A stretch of 64,000 bases of DNA from a candidate division WOR-1 bacterium RIFOXYB2_FULL_46_45. Lineage in GTDB: Bacteria; Margulisbacteria; WOR-1; XYC2-FULL-46-14. Under the pieces are notes generated by a model that was not told the DNA's origin, ran no database searches, and saw only the letters and a list, made by a program, of their open reading frames with translations. Positions 49,501 through 57,812 of this stretch are shown piece after piece (within the stretch, counting starts at the first letter, position 1; the number at the start of each line of letters is the position of its first letter). Location: contig MEUE01000001.1 of assembly GCA_001771585.1 (NCBI GenBank), positions 412,744-476,743 of the forward strand. Direction: 5' to 3'. A program made the position numbers and the translations under genes.

Positions 49501-50660
49501 GACCTATTCTTCTTCGCGATAATCTCGTGATAAAACCCGATAATCTTATCGGTAATCTTGTCCCAATTATAAATATCTTCGCACATCTTGCGGCCGTATT
49601 TGCCCATTTCGATTGCTTTCGCGGGATCGGACAAGACCAGCATAATTTTCTCCGCCAAATCTTTCGGATCAAACGGCTCGGCAATGTAGCCGGCTTTGCC
49701 GTTGTCGATAACCGAATTTACTCCGCGGATGTTGGAAGCGACCACCGCGGTGCGGCAGGCCATCGCCTCAAGCTGGACAATCCCGAAAGCTTCAAGAGAA
49801 TTAATTGACGGCAGAACAAAACAGATCGAATTGGCGTAATTTGTAATAAGCTGTTCAAAGGTCAAAACCCCCTGGAACTCGACATGATCCCCCACCCCAA
49901 ACCTTTTAATCAACGCTTCAAGATGCGCCTTCTCTTCCCCCTCCCCGCAAATCAATACTTTAAGGTCGGGGAATTTGCGCAGGATGAGCGGAATAGCGCG
50001 AATGAGGTAATCAACTCCCTTGTTCGCCGCCAAGCGGCCGACAAAGACCACCTGGTTCTTGTTCTTGGTCTTTTCGGAGATATTCAGTTTCTCGATCATC
50101 TTGTCAAACCCTTCCAGATGTACCCCGATCGGAGCGGTGTAATGGGGAACTTCGCGCAGAACCGGGGAACCGGCGGCATAAGATTCGGTCGTCGCCAAAA
50201 CTCCGTCCGCCTGCTTGACCCAGAATTTGGCATAAGCGGCCAAAAGACCGTTAAAGGCCTCCCTCAAAAACTTCGGAATCGGAATCCCCATAAATTTTTC
50301 AAACATTAAAACGTCGCAATGGTAGGTGACCATCACCGGAGCTTTAATTTTACCAACTACCGAACGGACAAAGGAGACCGCCGGAGCGTGGCAGTGGACA
50401 ATATCGTATCCTTCGCACATTTTGGGATTAAAAGACATTGTAATCGGAAGATAAGCGACATCGATCGCCGGCAGGCGGATTATTTTGAAACCCTCTTTAG
50501 CCGTCTCCTCCGCCGGAGCGTGCTTGTTGATCGGGACATTATTGGTGATAACGGTAACCTCGTGTCCTTTTTTTACCAGTTCGGTTGAAAGATCCTTAAC
50601 ATATTTTTCGGTCCCGCCGGTGTGGGGATAAAAGTACGGAGTCAGCATCAATATCTTCAT
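49497..50660 (-). CDS. GT4 family glycosyltransferase
   Basis: A 387-aa GT-B glycosyltransferase. MKILMLTPYFYPHTGGTEKYVKDL is the N-terminal donor-fold start, ATTESYAAGSPVL and FVGRLAANKGVDYLI the linker and C-terminal start, and PSINSLEAFGIVQLEAMACRTAVVAS the E-x7-E donor-binding motif. It builds a surface glycan or glycolipid. TAGGAGG precedes the start. It overlaps the radical SAM gene by 4 nt. Confidence 0.93.
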   Translation of the reverse strand: MKILMLTPYFYPHTGGTEKYVKDLSTELVKKGHEVTVITNNVPINKHAPAEETAKEGFKIIRLPAIDVAYLPITMSFNPKMCEGYDIVHCHAPAVSFVRSVVGKIKAPVMVTYHCDVLMFEKFMGIPIPKFLREAFNGLLAAYAKFWVKQADGVLATTESYAAGSPVLREVPHYTAPIGVHLEGFDKMIEKLNISEKTKNKNQVVFVGRLAANKGVDYLIRAIPLILRKFPDLKVLICGEGEEKAHLEALIKRFGVGDHVEFQGVLTFEQLITNYANSICFVLPSINSLEAFGIVQLEAMACRTAVVASNIRGVNSVIDNGKAGYIAEPFDPKDLAEKIMLVLSDPAKAIEMGKYGRKMCEDIYNWDKITDKIIGFYHEIIAKKNRS

Positions 50661-51526
50661 TTTTTTTGCCTCCTATATAACCAATCCAAAAATCGATACC
50701 TATCAAATCCGACTGCAAAAGATGGTAGCATATACGGCCAGCGCATGCAAGACACGCAAATATCTTCTTTACCCTCCCTCCCCGCCTGGTTAAAAAAGCA
50801 GGGAGAAGCAAAACGGCCGGAAGGAAGAACCGTGATCACCGTCTCTGCCGCGCGGCAGCGCGGACGGGCAATATTGTTCCCGCGGTTTTTTATAAACTCC
50901 AGAACCGCCGGATGGATAAAGACATTTTTTCTTTTGGCAAAATAGCGGATAGAATCGAGAGTTGCCTTTTCAAACCCCTGGGTACCGGAAAAATCGTAAA
51001 CCGGGTTCAAATAGCAGTTGATATTGAACTTGTCGCAAAATTCAACCATCTCGGGAAGATAAAGAACGCTGTCCCGCGTTAGCGTGTAAAAAATTACCGC
51101 GTTTTCTTTGAGTCGCGTGGCGGTCTCGATGCTTTTAATTACTTTATTAAAAAGCGGACGCCCGCGGCTCCGGTTGTGCTCTTCGGCGAAGGGATAATCG
51201 AGAGAAAAATATAAAGTATCGAGGAGCCCTTTGATCTCCTCGGCCCGGTCCGGATAAAGGAGACAATTTGTAGAAAGCGACGTTTTTAGCCCGATCTTTT
51301 TAGCTTTTTCAAGAAAGAGCCCCAGTTTTTCGTAAAGGAGCGGCTCCCCTCCGGTGATGTGAAGTTCTTCCACCCCCCGTTCACGGACATTCTCCAAAAC
51401 AATTAATATTTTTTCGGTCGGCGCCTCTTGGTATTTTTCCTCTTTTTGATAGGACGGATTGCTCCAAACGTCGCAAAATTCGCACTCTACATTACAACGC
51501 AGGGTTAGATAGAATTGGCAGATCAC
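50657..51526 (-). CDS. Radical SAM protein (glycan or peptide-modification type)
   Basis: A 289-aa protein with the cluster motif YLTLRCNVECEFCDVW (CxxxCxxC) at the N-terminus and GGEPLLYEKLGLFLEKAKK as the SAM-binding element. The C-terminal Cys pairs RPRCRAAET...PCFFNQ...CVSCMRW suggest a SPASM/twitch-type auxiliary site. Such proteins modify peptides or small molecules. Between the GT4 and MFS genes with 4-nt overlaps, suggesting a common surface-related operon; the substrate is unknown. Confidence 0.82.
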   Translation of the reverse strand: MICQFYLTLRCNVECEFCDVWSNPSYQKEEKYQEAPTEKILIVLENVRERGVEELHITGGEPLLYEKLGLFLEKAKKIGLKTSLSTNCLLYPDRAEEIKGLLDTLYFSLDYPFAEEHNRSRGRPLFNKVIKSIETATRLKENAVIFYTLTRDSVLYLPEMVEFCDKFNINCYLNPVYDFSGTQGFEKATLDSIRYFAKRKNVFIHPAVLEFIKNRGNNIARPRCRAAETVITVLPSGRFASPCFFNQAGREGKEDICVSCMRWPYMLPSFAVGFDRYRFLDWLYRRQKK

Positions 51527-52740
51527 GCCTCTTTAAACTCCGGCAGGAAGATGCCAATGATTCCCATGCCGAAAACCATAAGGCCTAAAAGGGCCAAAGA
51601 GAACGGAACGGAAAAGAAATCGGCAACAAAGCCGAAAATTATCACCGGAAAAGTAAAGGCGGAATTGATCAGCATGTTCTGGACCCCAAAAACCCTTCCT
51701 CTGATCTGCCGGGGAATCTGATTCTGCAAAATTGTCTGCGCGGTGGAAGTGATAAAAATATTACCGATTCCAAGGCATAAGATCAGGAAGAGCGCCGGCC
51801 AAAGCTCATGAATATAAGCAATCCCGATCAAAACCAGCCCTGAAAAGATTAGGCTCCCGATCACAATGATCCCCTTTTTCACATGCTGGCTGATCTTTTC
51901 AAGCAATCCCATTCCCAAAAGCATTCCCGCCCCGATCACCAGGATCAAATAACCGAAGCTGTGTTCACCAATACCCAAAACATCCTTGGCGTAGCTTATG
52001 GCAAGAAGAGAGAGAACCGCTACCGCGGAGGAGGCGATAAAAAGCTTGAGTAGCGCGTATTGCACCACCGGATTGCGGCGGATAAATTCAAAACCCATCC
52101 TTAAATCGTCCAAGACCGGCTTCTCTTTGTTCCACAACTGTTCCCTTAACTTGAAAGGGATGAGCAAAATCGCCACGGCAGAGATAAAATAGAGCGCGGC
52201 CGAAATGACATAAGTGGCCTTGTCGCCAAACAGGTTGACCAGCGGAGCCCCCAAACCGAAACCGACCACGGATGAGACCATCCAGGTAACCATAAAGAGC
52301 GAATTGGCGACTATCAAGTGCTTTTTGTCGACGATCTCCGGGATGGTGCTCGTTTCCGCCGGAGCAAAAAACTGCATGGCGGTATAAATTAAAATGCTGA
52401 TCAAAAAGATCAGGAAGAGCGACTTTGAAGCCAGCGGAATAATCAGCAGGACCAAAAGCCCGCGGATAATATTGCAAACCAGAAGGATCCCCTTGCGGTC
52501 AAACTTATCCACATAAACTCCCGCCAATGAAGCGAAGAGCACGGATGGTATCCCGAAAGCCAAAAGCGGGACCGCTACCCCCAGGTTGCTGTGGGTCAAA
52601 TTGTAAGCGGTAATCATCAAAAGATAGACAAAGACCCGGTCGGCGGTCTGCGAAGTGACCTGCGCCAGCCAGAGCAGCAGGAAGCGGGCGTTTGATAAGA
52701 CCGCTATAAACCGGGAACCATGGCCTGTTGTTTCCACCAT
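51523..52740 (-). CDS. MFS transporter (DHA-like)
   Basis: A 405-aa protein with about 12 hydrophobic segments. Motif-A-like LAGVYVDKFDRKGILLVCNIIRG follows the second segment, and LQNQIPRQIRGRVFGVQNML is the C-terminal half equivalent, typical of macrolide- or enterobactin-type exporters. It overlaps recO by 37 nt at its start; no clear ribosome site, so the true start could be slightly internal. Substrate unknown. Confidence 0.85.
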   Translation of the reverse strand: MVETTGHGSRFIAVLSNARFLLLWLAQVTSQTADRVFVYLLMITAYNLTHSNLGVAVPLLAFGIPSVLFASLAGVYVDKFDRKGILLVCNIIRGLLVLLIIPLASKSLFLIFLISILIYTAMQFFAPAETSTIPEIVDKKHLIVANSLFMVTWMVSSVVGFGLGAPLVNLFGDKATYVISAALYFISAVAILLIPFKLREQLWNKEKPVLDDLRMGFEFIRRNPVVQYALLKLFIASSAVAVLSLLAISYAKDVLGIGEHSFGYLILVIGAGMLLGMGLLEKISQHVKKGIIVIGSLIFSGLVLIGIAYIHELWPALFLILCLGIGNIFITSTAQTILQNQIPRQIRGRVFGVQNMLINSAFTFPVIIFGFVADFFSVPFSLALLGLMVFGMGIIGIFLPEFKEA

Positions 52741-53237
52741 CTTATATCCTTATCCAAATGCTCCGCGATCAGATCCTCGGGGAACCGATCGGAGCGGTAC
52801 AAACCTTCGACCTTCAAATAGTTTATCTCAAAAAATTTTACTACATAATTGGGATCAATGCCATCCGCCAGTTTTGAAAACGACGAAAAGAGGAGGTTAA
52901 AAAGCCGCCGGTTCTTCTGGCCCCTCAAGACCGAAAAACCGATTATTCGGACAAAATAAAAACCGAGATTAAGAAAGAGCGAATTTTCACGCAATGGCTG
53001 GAAAGAGTTGATGACCTCCACCTGGCTTAGGATATCGAGGTTCCTCCCCTCCGCCGCCAGGACCTCAACCAGAGAGAAGGTCTCCAGCCGCCCGCCAAAA
53101 CGGGAGGTCGGCCGCTTGGACCCTTTGGCAATAACGGATATCTTGCCAAGGTCACGGGTAAAGATTGTGACCAGTTTACCGGATTCTTCAAACGGGTGGC
53201 TGCCGAGGACGATCCCCGTTGCCTTATAGAGAGCCAT
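52704..53237 (-). CDS. recO: DNA repair protein RecO (short)
   Basis: A 177-aa protein. MALYKATGIVLGSHPFEESGKLVTIFTRDLGKISVIAKGSKRPTSRFGGRLETFSLVEVLAAEG is a clear RecO N-terminal OB-fold, which anneals ssDNA and loads RecA with RecF and RecR. The usual C-terminal helical and Zn-binding part (~240 aa total) is shortened here, with no Cys zinc motif. The start is 8 nt downstream of TGTTAGAAT. First gene of the MFS-radical SAM-GT operon; promoter region abuts the TIR element. Confidence 0.88.
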   Translation of the reverse strand: MALYKATGIVLGSHPFEESGKLVTIFTRDLGKISVIAKGSKRPTSRFGGRLETFSLVEVLAAEGRNLDILSQVEVINSFQPLRENSLFLNLGFYFVRIIGFSVLRGQKNRRLFNLLFSSFSKLADGIDPNYVVKFFEINYLKVEGLYRSDRFPEDLIAEHLDKDIRWWKQQAMVPGL

Positions 53238-53245
53238 AGGGAATT

Positions 53246-53254
53246 ATTCTAACA
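53246..53254 (-). promoter_or_regulatory. Extended -10 promoter (TGTTAGAAT) for recO
   Basis: TGT-TAGAAT on the minus strand ends 8 nt before the recO ATG; no ribosome site. Confidence 0.5.
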
Positions 53255-53261
53255 CAAAACG

Positions 53262-53907
53262 GGCGGCATAATTGCTGGGAGTATGAAGAGAAGACTCGAA
53301 TTTCTATCACAAATCAATAATCCCGAATGAATTCGAATGAAAGGGTCTCAAATAAAAGTCCCAAATCCTCGAATTTAATCTCGAAGGAGGAAATAAAATG
53401 GAAGAAAAAATTGTGTACAAAGAACTTAGCTATAGAATCATGGGAATTCTTTTTGATGTCCACAATACCATGGGGGGCGGCTATCAAGAAAAATATTACC
53501 AAAAAGCCATTAAATTATCCCTTGTTGAACAAAAAATCCCCTTCCTTGAACAAGTCCGGACAGACCTTGTCGTGCACGGGCAAATAATTGGCAGATATTA
53601 TATTGACTTTGTGATTGATCACAAGGTTGTGCTGGAAATTAAGTCAAGAATAAATTTCTCAAAAAGAGATATTATACAAGTGTTGGGATATCTAAGGCAA
53701 AGCAACCTGAATCTTGGCATTTTGGCTTCCTTTTCAACAGACGGCTTAAAATACAAGCGTATTTTGAAAGGGTTCGAGAATCGATTCGAGCATTCGAGTC
53801 CTTAATTCGGGACACGCCCTGTTCGCATTGATTCGAGAGGTTGATTCGTGATAGAAATTCGGGACTATTTCCCCCATATTCCCAAAATTGGCGGCATAAT
53901 TGCTGGG
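53262..53907 (+). mobile_element. TIR element carrying a GxxExxY nuclease-like gene
   Basis: Terminal inverted repeats of 21 bp (53297-53317, CGAATTTCTATCACAAATCAA; 53841-53861, reverse complement with one change) bound an ORF. The arms are further rich in CTCGAAT motifs that could pair. The 18-mer GGCGGCATAATTGCTGGG occurs as a direct repeat at 53262-53279 and 53890-53907, so it may be a duplicated target. A second, ORF-less inverted copy lies at 55097-55334. No transposase is encoded. The structure resembles a fold-back or MITE-type element with a nuclease gene in its loop. Confidence 0.7.
53398..53805 (+). CDS. GxxExxY family protein (PD-(D/E)XK nuclease-like)
   Basis: A 135-aa protein. 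MGGGYQEKYYQKAI carries the GxxExxY signature at about residue 24. RYYIDFVIDHKVVLEIKSRINF has the D...ExK pattern of the PD-(D/E)XK nuclease superfamily, so endonuclease activity is plausible. NLGILASFSTDGLKYKRI is the family C-terminus. GAAGGAGGAAATAAA precedes the ATG. The gene lies between the element's inverted repeats and is absent from the inverted copy. The family is scattered and often repeated in a genome, with no established function that I can cite. Confidence 0.85.
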   Translation: MEEKIVYKELSYRIMGILFDVHNTMGGGYQEKYYQKAIKLSLVEQKIPFLEQVRTDLVVHGQIIGRYYIDFVIDHKVVLEIKSRINFSKRDIIQVLGYLRQSNLNLGILASFSTDGLKYKRILKGFENRFEHSSP

Positions 53908-53938
53908 TATATGTTAAAATTTGTAAGGAGAATAAAAA

Positions 53939-55096
53939 ATGCCTAAAAATAAGCCAAAAATCCTCATTATCGAAGATGAAGATGTCATGCAGCAAACCCT
54001 CAAATCAATCCTAAAAAGAGATTATGACCCGCGCCCGGTCGACTCCGGCTTTATCGGGGTGGAAGAGGTCAAGAAGGGAGATTATTCAACCATTCTGCTC
54101 GACCTGTGCCTGCCAAAGATGGACGGGGTTGAAACCCTAAAGAAAATCAAAGAAGTTGATAAAAATATCCCGATCATCATCGTCTCCGCTTCAAAAGACA
54201 TCAAGTCGGCGGTAGAATGCATGAAGCTCTCCGCTTTTGACTATGTCTCAAAACCGTTTGAAGTGGACGAACTGCTGGCCGTGATCGAAAAGGCGCAGAA
54301 GCTTTTTGATCTCCAGCGCGAAAACAATTATTTAAAAGAGAGCTTGAAGGAAGCGACCCGCTATTCCGACCTGATCGGAGAGTCGGAAAAGATAAAGAAA
54401 CTTCGCGAGATGATAAAATCAATTGCCCCTACCCCCTCTACTGTTTTGATAACCGGCGAATCGGGATCAGGGAAAGAGATCGTGGCCAAAGAGATCCATG
54501 CCAATTCTACCCGTTCCAACCAGCCCTTTATCGCCATAAACTGCGCCGCCATCCCCGAGAACCTGCTTGAATCGGAGCTCTTCGGCCATGAGCGGGGATC
54601 ATTTACCGGGGCGGTGGAACGGCGGATCGGCAAATTCGAGCTGGCGAACTACGGCACCCTTTTTCTGGATGAGATCGGCTGTATGTCGGGGGCGATGCAG
54701 TCAAAATTACTCCGTGTCCTTGAAGAGCGGACGATCCAGCGGGTTGGAGGGAACACCCCCATTTCAATTGATGTCCGGATCATCGCCGCCACCAATATCG
54801 ATTTTGAGAAAGAGATAAGTGAAAAACGGTTCCGGCAGGACCTGTTTTATCGGCTGAATGTTATTCCGGTGGCACTGGCGCCTTTAAGGGAGAGAAAAGA
54901 GGACATCCCGCTTTTTGTCGAATATTTTATCGGAAAATTCAACGCGGTCTTGAATAAAAAAGTCAAAGGTATCTCCCCCGAAGCGCTGGCCCAGCTGATC
55001 AATTATCCCTTCCCCGGAAATGTGCGGGAATTGCAGAACCTAATCGAGCGGGCAGTAGTCCTCTGCGGCGGGAATATGATTAAGGCGGTCTTTTAA
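53939..55096 (+). CDS. Sigma54-type response regulator lacking the DNA-binding domain
   Basis: A 385-aa protein. The receiver domain ([12 protein letters not shown], phosphoacceptor in [20 protein letters not shown]) is followed by a sigma54 AAA+ domain with Walker [24 protein letters not shown] (usual GAFTGA) and Walker [10 protein letters not shown]. It ends [25 protein letters not shown], right after the AAA+ C-terminal helical part; the usual Fis-type HTH (total ~450-480 aa) is absent. AAGGAG precedes the ATG. It is bracketed by inverted copies of the TIR element, and its last 26 codons are repeated downstream. Confidence 0.9.
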   Translation: MPKNKPKILIIEDEDVMQQTLKSILKRDYDPRPVDSGFIGVEEVKKGDYSTILLDLCLPKMDGVETLKKIKEVDKNIPIIIVSASKDIKSAVECMKLSAFDYVSKPFEVDELLAVIEKAQKLFDLQRENNYLKESLKEATRYSDLIGESEKIKKLREMIKSIAPTPSTVLITGESGSGKEIVAKEIHANSTRSNQPFIAINCAAIPENLLESELFGHERGSFTGAVERRIGKFELANYGTLFLDEIGCMSGAMQSKLLRVLEERTIQRVGGNTPISIDVRIIAATNIDFEKEISEKRFRQDLFYRLNVIPVALAPLRERKEDIPLFVEYFIGKFNAVLNKKVKGISPEALAQLINYPFPGNVRELQNLIERAVVLCGGNMIKAVF

Positions 55097-55334
55097 GCTG
55101 GGAATAGTCCCGAATTTTTATCTCAAATCAACCTCTCAAATCAATGCGAATAGGGCCGGTCCCGAATTAAGGACTCGAATGCTCGAATCGATTCTCGAAC
55201 CCTTTCAAGCTTCGAGATTAAATTCGAGGATTTGGGACTTTTATTTGAGACCCTTTCATTCGAATTCATTCGGGATTATTGATTTGCGATAAGAATTCGA
55301 GTCTTCTTTCACTACTCCCAGCAATTTTGCCGCC
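55097..55334 (-). mobile_element. ORF-less inverted copy of the TIR element
   Basis: Read on the minus strand it repeats the left arm (53262-53386) and right arm (53764-53862) of the element at 53262, joined without the GxxExxY gene. Its own inverted repeats are at 55111-55131 and 55279-55299. GGCGGCAAAATTGCTGGG (55317-55334) matches 17 of 18 bases of the flanking 18-mer. It is a non-autonomous, MITE-like derivative or deletion product. Confidence 0.75.
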
Positions 55335-55351
55335 AGTTTTAGCTAAAAAAG

Positions 55352-55429
55352 AATGTGCGGGAATTACAGAACCTAATTGAACGGGCAGTCGTCTTGTGCG
55401 GTGGGAATACGATTAAAGCAGTCTTTTAA
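55352..55429 (+). pseudogene. Duplicate of the response regulator 3' end
   Basis: The 78-nt segment translates [25 protein letters not shown] and stops, matching 55019-55096 except for one amino acid (Met to Thr) and about ten, mostly synonymous, base changes. It lacks an upstream start and overlaps the 3' end of the convergent patatin gene. It is a remnant or duplicate tail produced when the element inserted or recombined. Confidence 0.75.
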
Positions 55430-56186
55430 TCTCCGCCAGTTTCTTTTCCGCAGCATGTTCTCCGGCCTTGATCAGAGCCGCGGCTTTGTTGAAATCAGTA
55501 TGCCAGATGTCCGGTGAAATGTCCGGTTCAATCAAAATATCGGCCGCTTCCCTTTGAGGAGCGGTCAGCTTCTTTATCGCCAGATCGATCGCCCGCCCCA
55601 TGATTCGAACCGGATTGTCAGGATCGCGCTTCAAACTGTGCGACGGGATAACATCTACCGCAATCCGAATATCCGTTTCAAGCAGGCCGACCGGAAGATT
55701 ATCGGCGCCCCCCCCGTCAATCAGCGTCCTCCCCCCAATTTTTTTGGGGGTAAAAATCCCGGGAAAAGCACAACTGGCGGAAACCGCGCGGCTGACTCTG
55801 CCGCTTTTTAAAACCACCCGCTCCCCCGTCTTTATATCCTGTGCCACCATCACAATCGGAATATTGGCCTCGTCAAAATTGACCTTTCCGATCTCACGTT
55901 CGATTAACTGGACGATCTCATCCTCCGCGAAAGGATTGATCTGGCTGACCGAAACGGTAAAAATATTGAAAAATTTCTTTTTGGCGATATCTTCCATGTA
56001 CTCGGGGTCGATCCCAAAAGCAAAGAGGGAACCGATCACAGCACCCGAAGAAGTGGCAGAGATAAAATCGATTGGGATCTTATTTTTTTTCAGCACTTTG
56101 AGGACGCCGATATGGGCCAGTCCCCTGGCCACCCCGCCGCCCAGCGCCAGCCCAATCTTCTTTTGGAACCAGGGAAGTTTTATCAT
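55413..56186 (-). CDS. Patatin-like phospholipase
   Basis: A 257-aa patatin. IGLALGGGVARGLAHIGVL is the oxyanion loop, SATSSGAVIGS contains the nucleophile Ser (GxSxG normally; the first Gly is Ala here), and TLIDGGGADNLPVGLL holds the catalytic Asp in DGG. Such proteins are lipid acyl hydrolases. The start overlaps the serA stop by 4 nt, so it ends the ribosomal-to-serine operon. Its 3' end lies within the duplicated response-regulator tail. Confidence 0.9.
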   Translation of the reverse strand: MIKLPWFQKKIGLALGGGVARGLAHIGVLKVLKKNKIPIDFISATSSGAVIGSLFAFGIDPEYMEDIAKKKFFNIFTVSVSQINPFAEDEIVQLIEREIGKVNFDEANIPIVMVAQDIKTGERVVLKSGRVSRAVSASCAFPGIFTPKKIGGRTLIDGGGADNLPVGLLETDIRIAVDVIPSHSLKRDPDNPVRIMGRAIDLAIKKLTAPQREAADILIEPDISPDIWHTDFNKAAALIKAGEHAAEKKLAEIKRLL

Positions 56187-57763
56187 GCAAACTTGATTAG
56201 GCGGGCATCAAAGATGCCGTCAATCTTCTTTAATTCGTTGAGGGCCTCTTCCGCGACCGGATTATCAATATTTAAAACCATAACCGCCTTCTCCCCAACC
56301 TTCTGCCTCCCCACATCCATTGAGGCAATATTAATATTATGCTTACCCAAAAGCGAGCCGACCTTCCCGATCATCCCGGGGCGGTCGATATTGCCCAGGA
56401 CCAAAAGATAACCGACCGGAGAAGCATCGATTGAAAAACCGTCCAGGTTGACCAGCTTGAAATCGTTCTTGCCAAAAACGGTCCCGCCGACTTCATGCGT
56501 CGCTTTGTCGGTAACAATTTTAATCACGATCAAGCTCGCAAAATTCTTTACCTCTTTTTGTTTCTTTTCGGTAACTTCAACCTTGCGCTCCTTGGCGATA
56601 AACTGCGCGTTGACAAAGTTAACGGTCGGACCAAGCAGCGGCTCCAGCATCCCTTTTAATGCCGCCGAAGTTAAGGGGGCAACCTCAAACTCGGCAATTT
56701 CGCCGGAATAGGCGATTTCCACTTTTGAAATCCCTCCCTGTATCAGCTGGCCGGCCAGGCTCCCCAATTTTTCCGCCAGCGGAATAAAGGGCTGGATCTT
56801 TTGGAGCACTTCCGCCTTGAATGAAGGTATATTGACCGGCGAGCGGGCAATTCCCCCCTTCAAAACCTCGATGATCTGCTCAACGACGTCGATCGCCACG
56901 TTGACCTGCGCCTCTTCGGTTGAGGCCCCCAGATGCGGAGTAACAATCACGTTGTCCAATTCAAATAAAGGAGACGCTTCGCACGGCTCTTTTTCAAAAA
57001 CATCAATTGCCGCCGCGGCAACCTGCCCCGATTTAAGGGCGTCATACAAATCTTTCTCATTAATAATTCCACCGCGGGCGACGTTTAATATTCTGACCCC
57101 TTTTTTCATCTTCGCGATTGAATCTTTGTTGATCAAATTGAGGGTCTCTTTGTTCTTTGGCAGATGCAGGGTGATAAAGTCGGCTTTGGCAAAAAGCGCG
57201 TCCAAGCTCGTAAGCTCAATCCCCAAACTTTTCGCGTATTCTTCGGAGATAAAAGGATCGTAGCCGGCGACTTTCATCCCCAGTCCAATGGCGCAGGAAG
57301 CAACATGGCGGCCGATCTTGCCAAGCCCCAAAACTCCCAGCGTTTTTCCAAAAACTTCTATCCCTTTAAACGATTTTTTGTCCCATTTGCCGGCTTTTAG
57401 TTTGGAGCAGGCCTGCGGAACATAGCGCGACATCGACATCAGCATGGCGATGGTATGCTCGGCGGCAGCGATGGTATTCCCTTCGGGAGAGTTGACGACA
57501 ATGATCCCGCGTTTGGTGGCGGAAGGGAGATCGACATTATCAACCCCCACCCCGGCGCGGCCGATGATCTTTAGTTTATTGGCCGCTTCGATTATTTTTG
57601 GGGTAACTTTGGTATCGGAGCGGATCACCAGCCCCTCGTAATCCCCGATAATTTTTACCAGTTCATCTTCGGGTAATCCGGTCTTCATATCGGCTTCAAT
57701 TCCGGCGTCTTTTAACATTTTCAATCCGACTTCGGCAATTTTGTCAGAGGCAAGCACTTTCAT
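56183..57763 (-). CDS. serA: D-3-phosphoglycerate dehydrogenase
   Basis: A 526-aa SerA of the long type. The catalytic Rossmann domain has LGLGKIGRHVA, VARGGIINEKDLYDAL and CEASPLFELDNVIVTPHLGASTEEAQ (catalytic His). After the ASB (allosteric substrate-binding) region, a C-terminal ACT domain (YLLVLGNIDRPGMIGKVGSLLGKHNINIASM) provides serine feedback. AAGGAG precedes the ATG. Between truA and patatin, and near the class V aminotransferase that may make phosphoserine. Confidence 0.95.
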   Translation of the reverse strand: MKVLASDKIAEVGLKMLKDAGIEADMKTGLPEDELVKIIGDYEGLVIRSDTKVTPKIIEAANKLKIIGRAGVGVDNVDLPSATKRGIIVVNSPEGNTIAAAEHTIAMLMSMSRYVPQACSKLKAGKWDKKSFKGIEVFGKTLGVLGLGKIGRHVASCAIGLGMKVAGYDPFISEEYAKSLGIELTSLDALFAKADFITLHLPKNKETLNLINKDSIAKMKKGVRILNVARGGIINEKDLYDALKSGQVAAAAIDVFEKEPCEASPLFELDNVIVTPHLGASTEEAQVNVAIDVVEQIIEVLKGGIARSPVNIPSFKAEVLQKIQPFIPLAEKLGSLAGQLIQGGISKVEIAYSGEIAEFEVAPLTSAALKGMLEPLLGPTVNFVNAQFIAKERKVEVTEKKQKEVKNFASLIVIKIVTDKATHEVGGTVFGKNDFKLVNLDGFSIDASPVGYLLVLGNIDRPGMIGKVGSLLGKHNINIASMDVGRQKVGEKAVMVLNIDNPVAEEALNELKKIDGIFDARLIKFA

Positions 57764-57812
57764 AGCATAATCTCCTTTCGTTAGTAGGAATTTATACTAG
57801 ATTATAACATAC

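Noticed and set aside
53262-55334. Insertion sequence
   Set aside because: Inverted repeats are present, but no transposase ORF; classified as a fold-back element with a nuclease-like gene instead.
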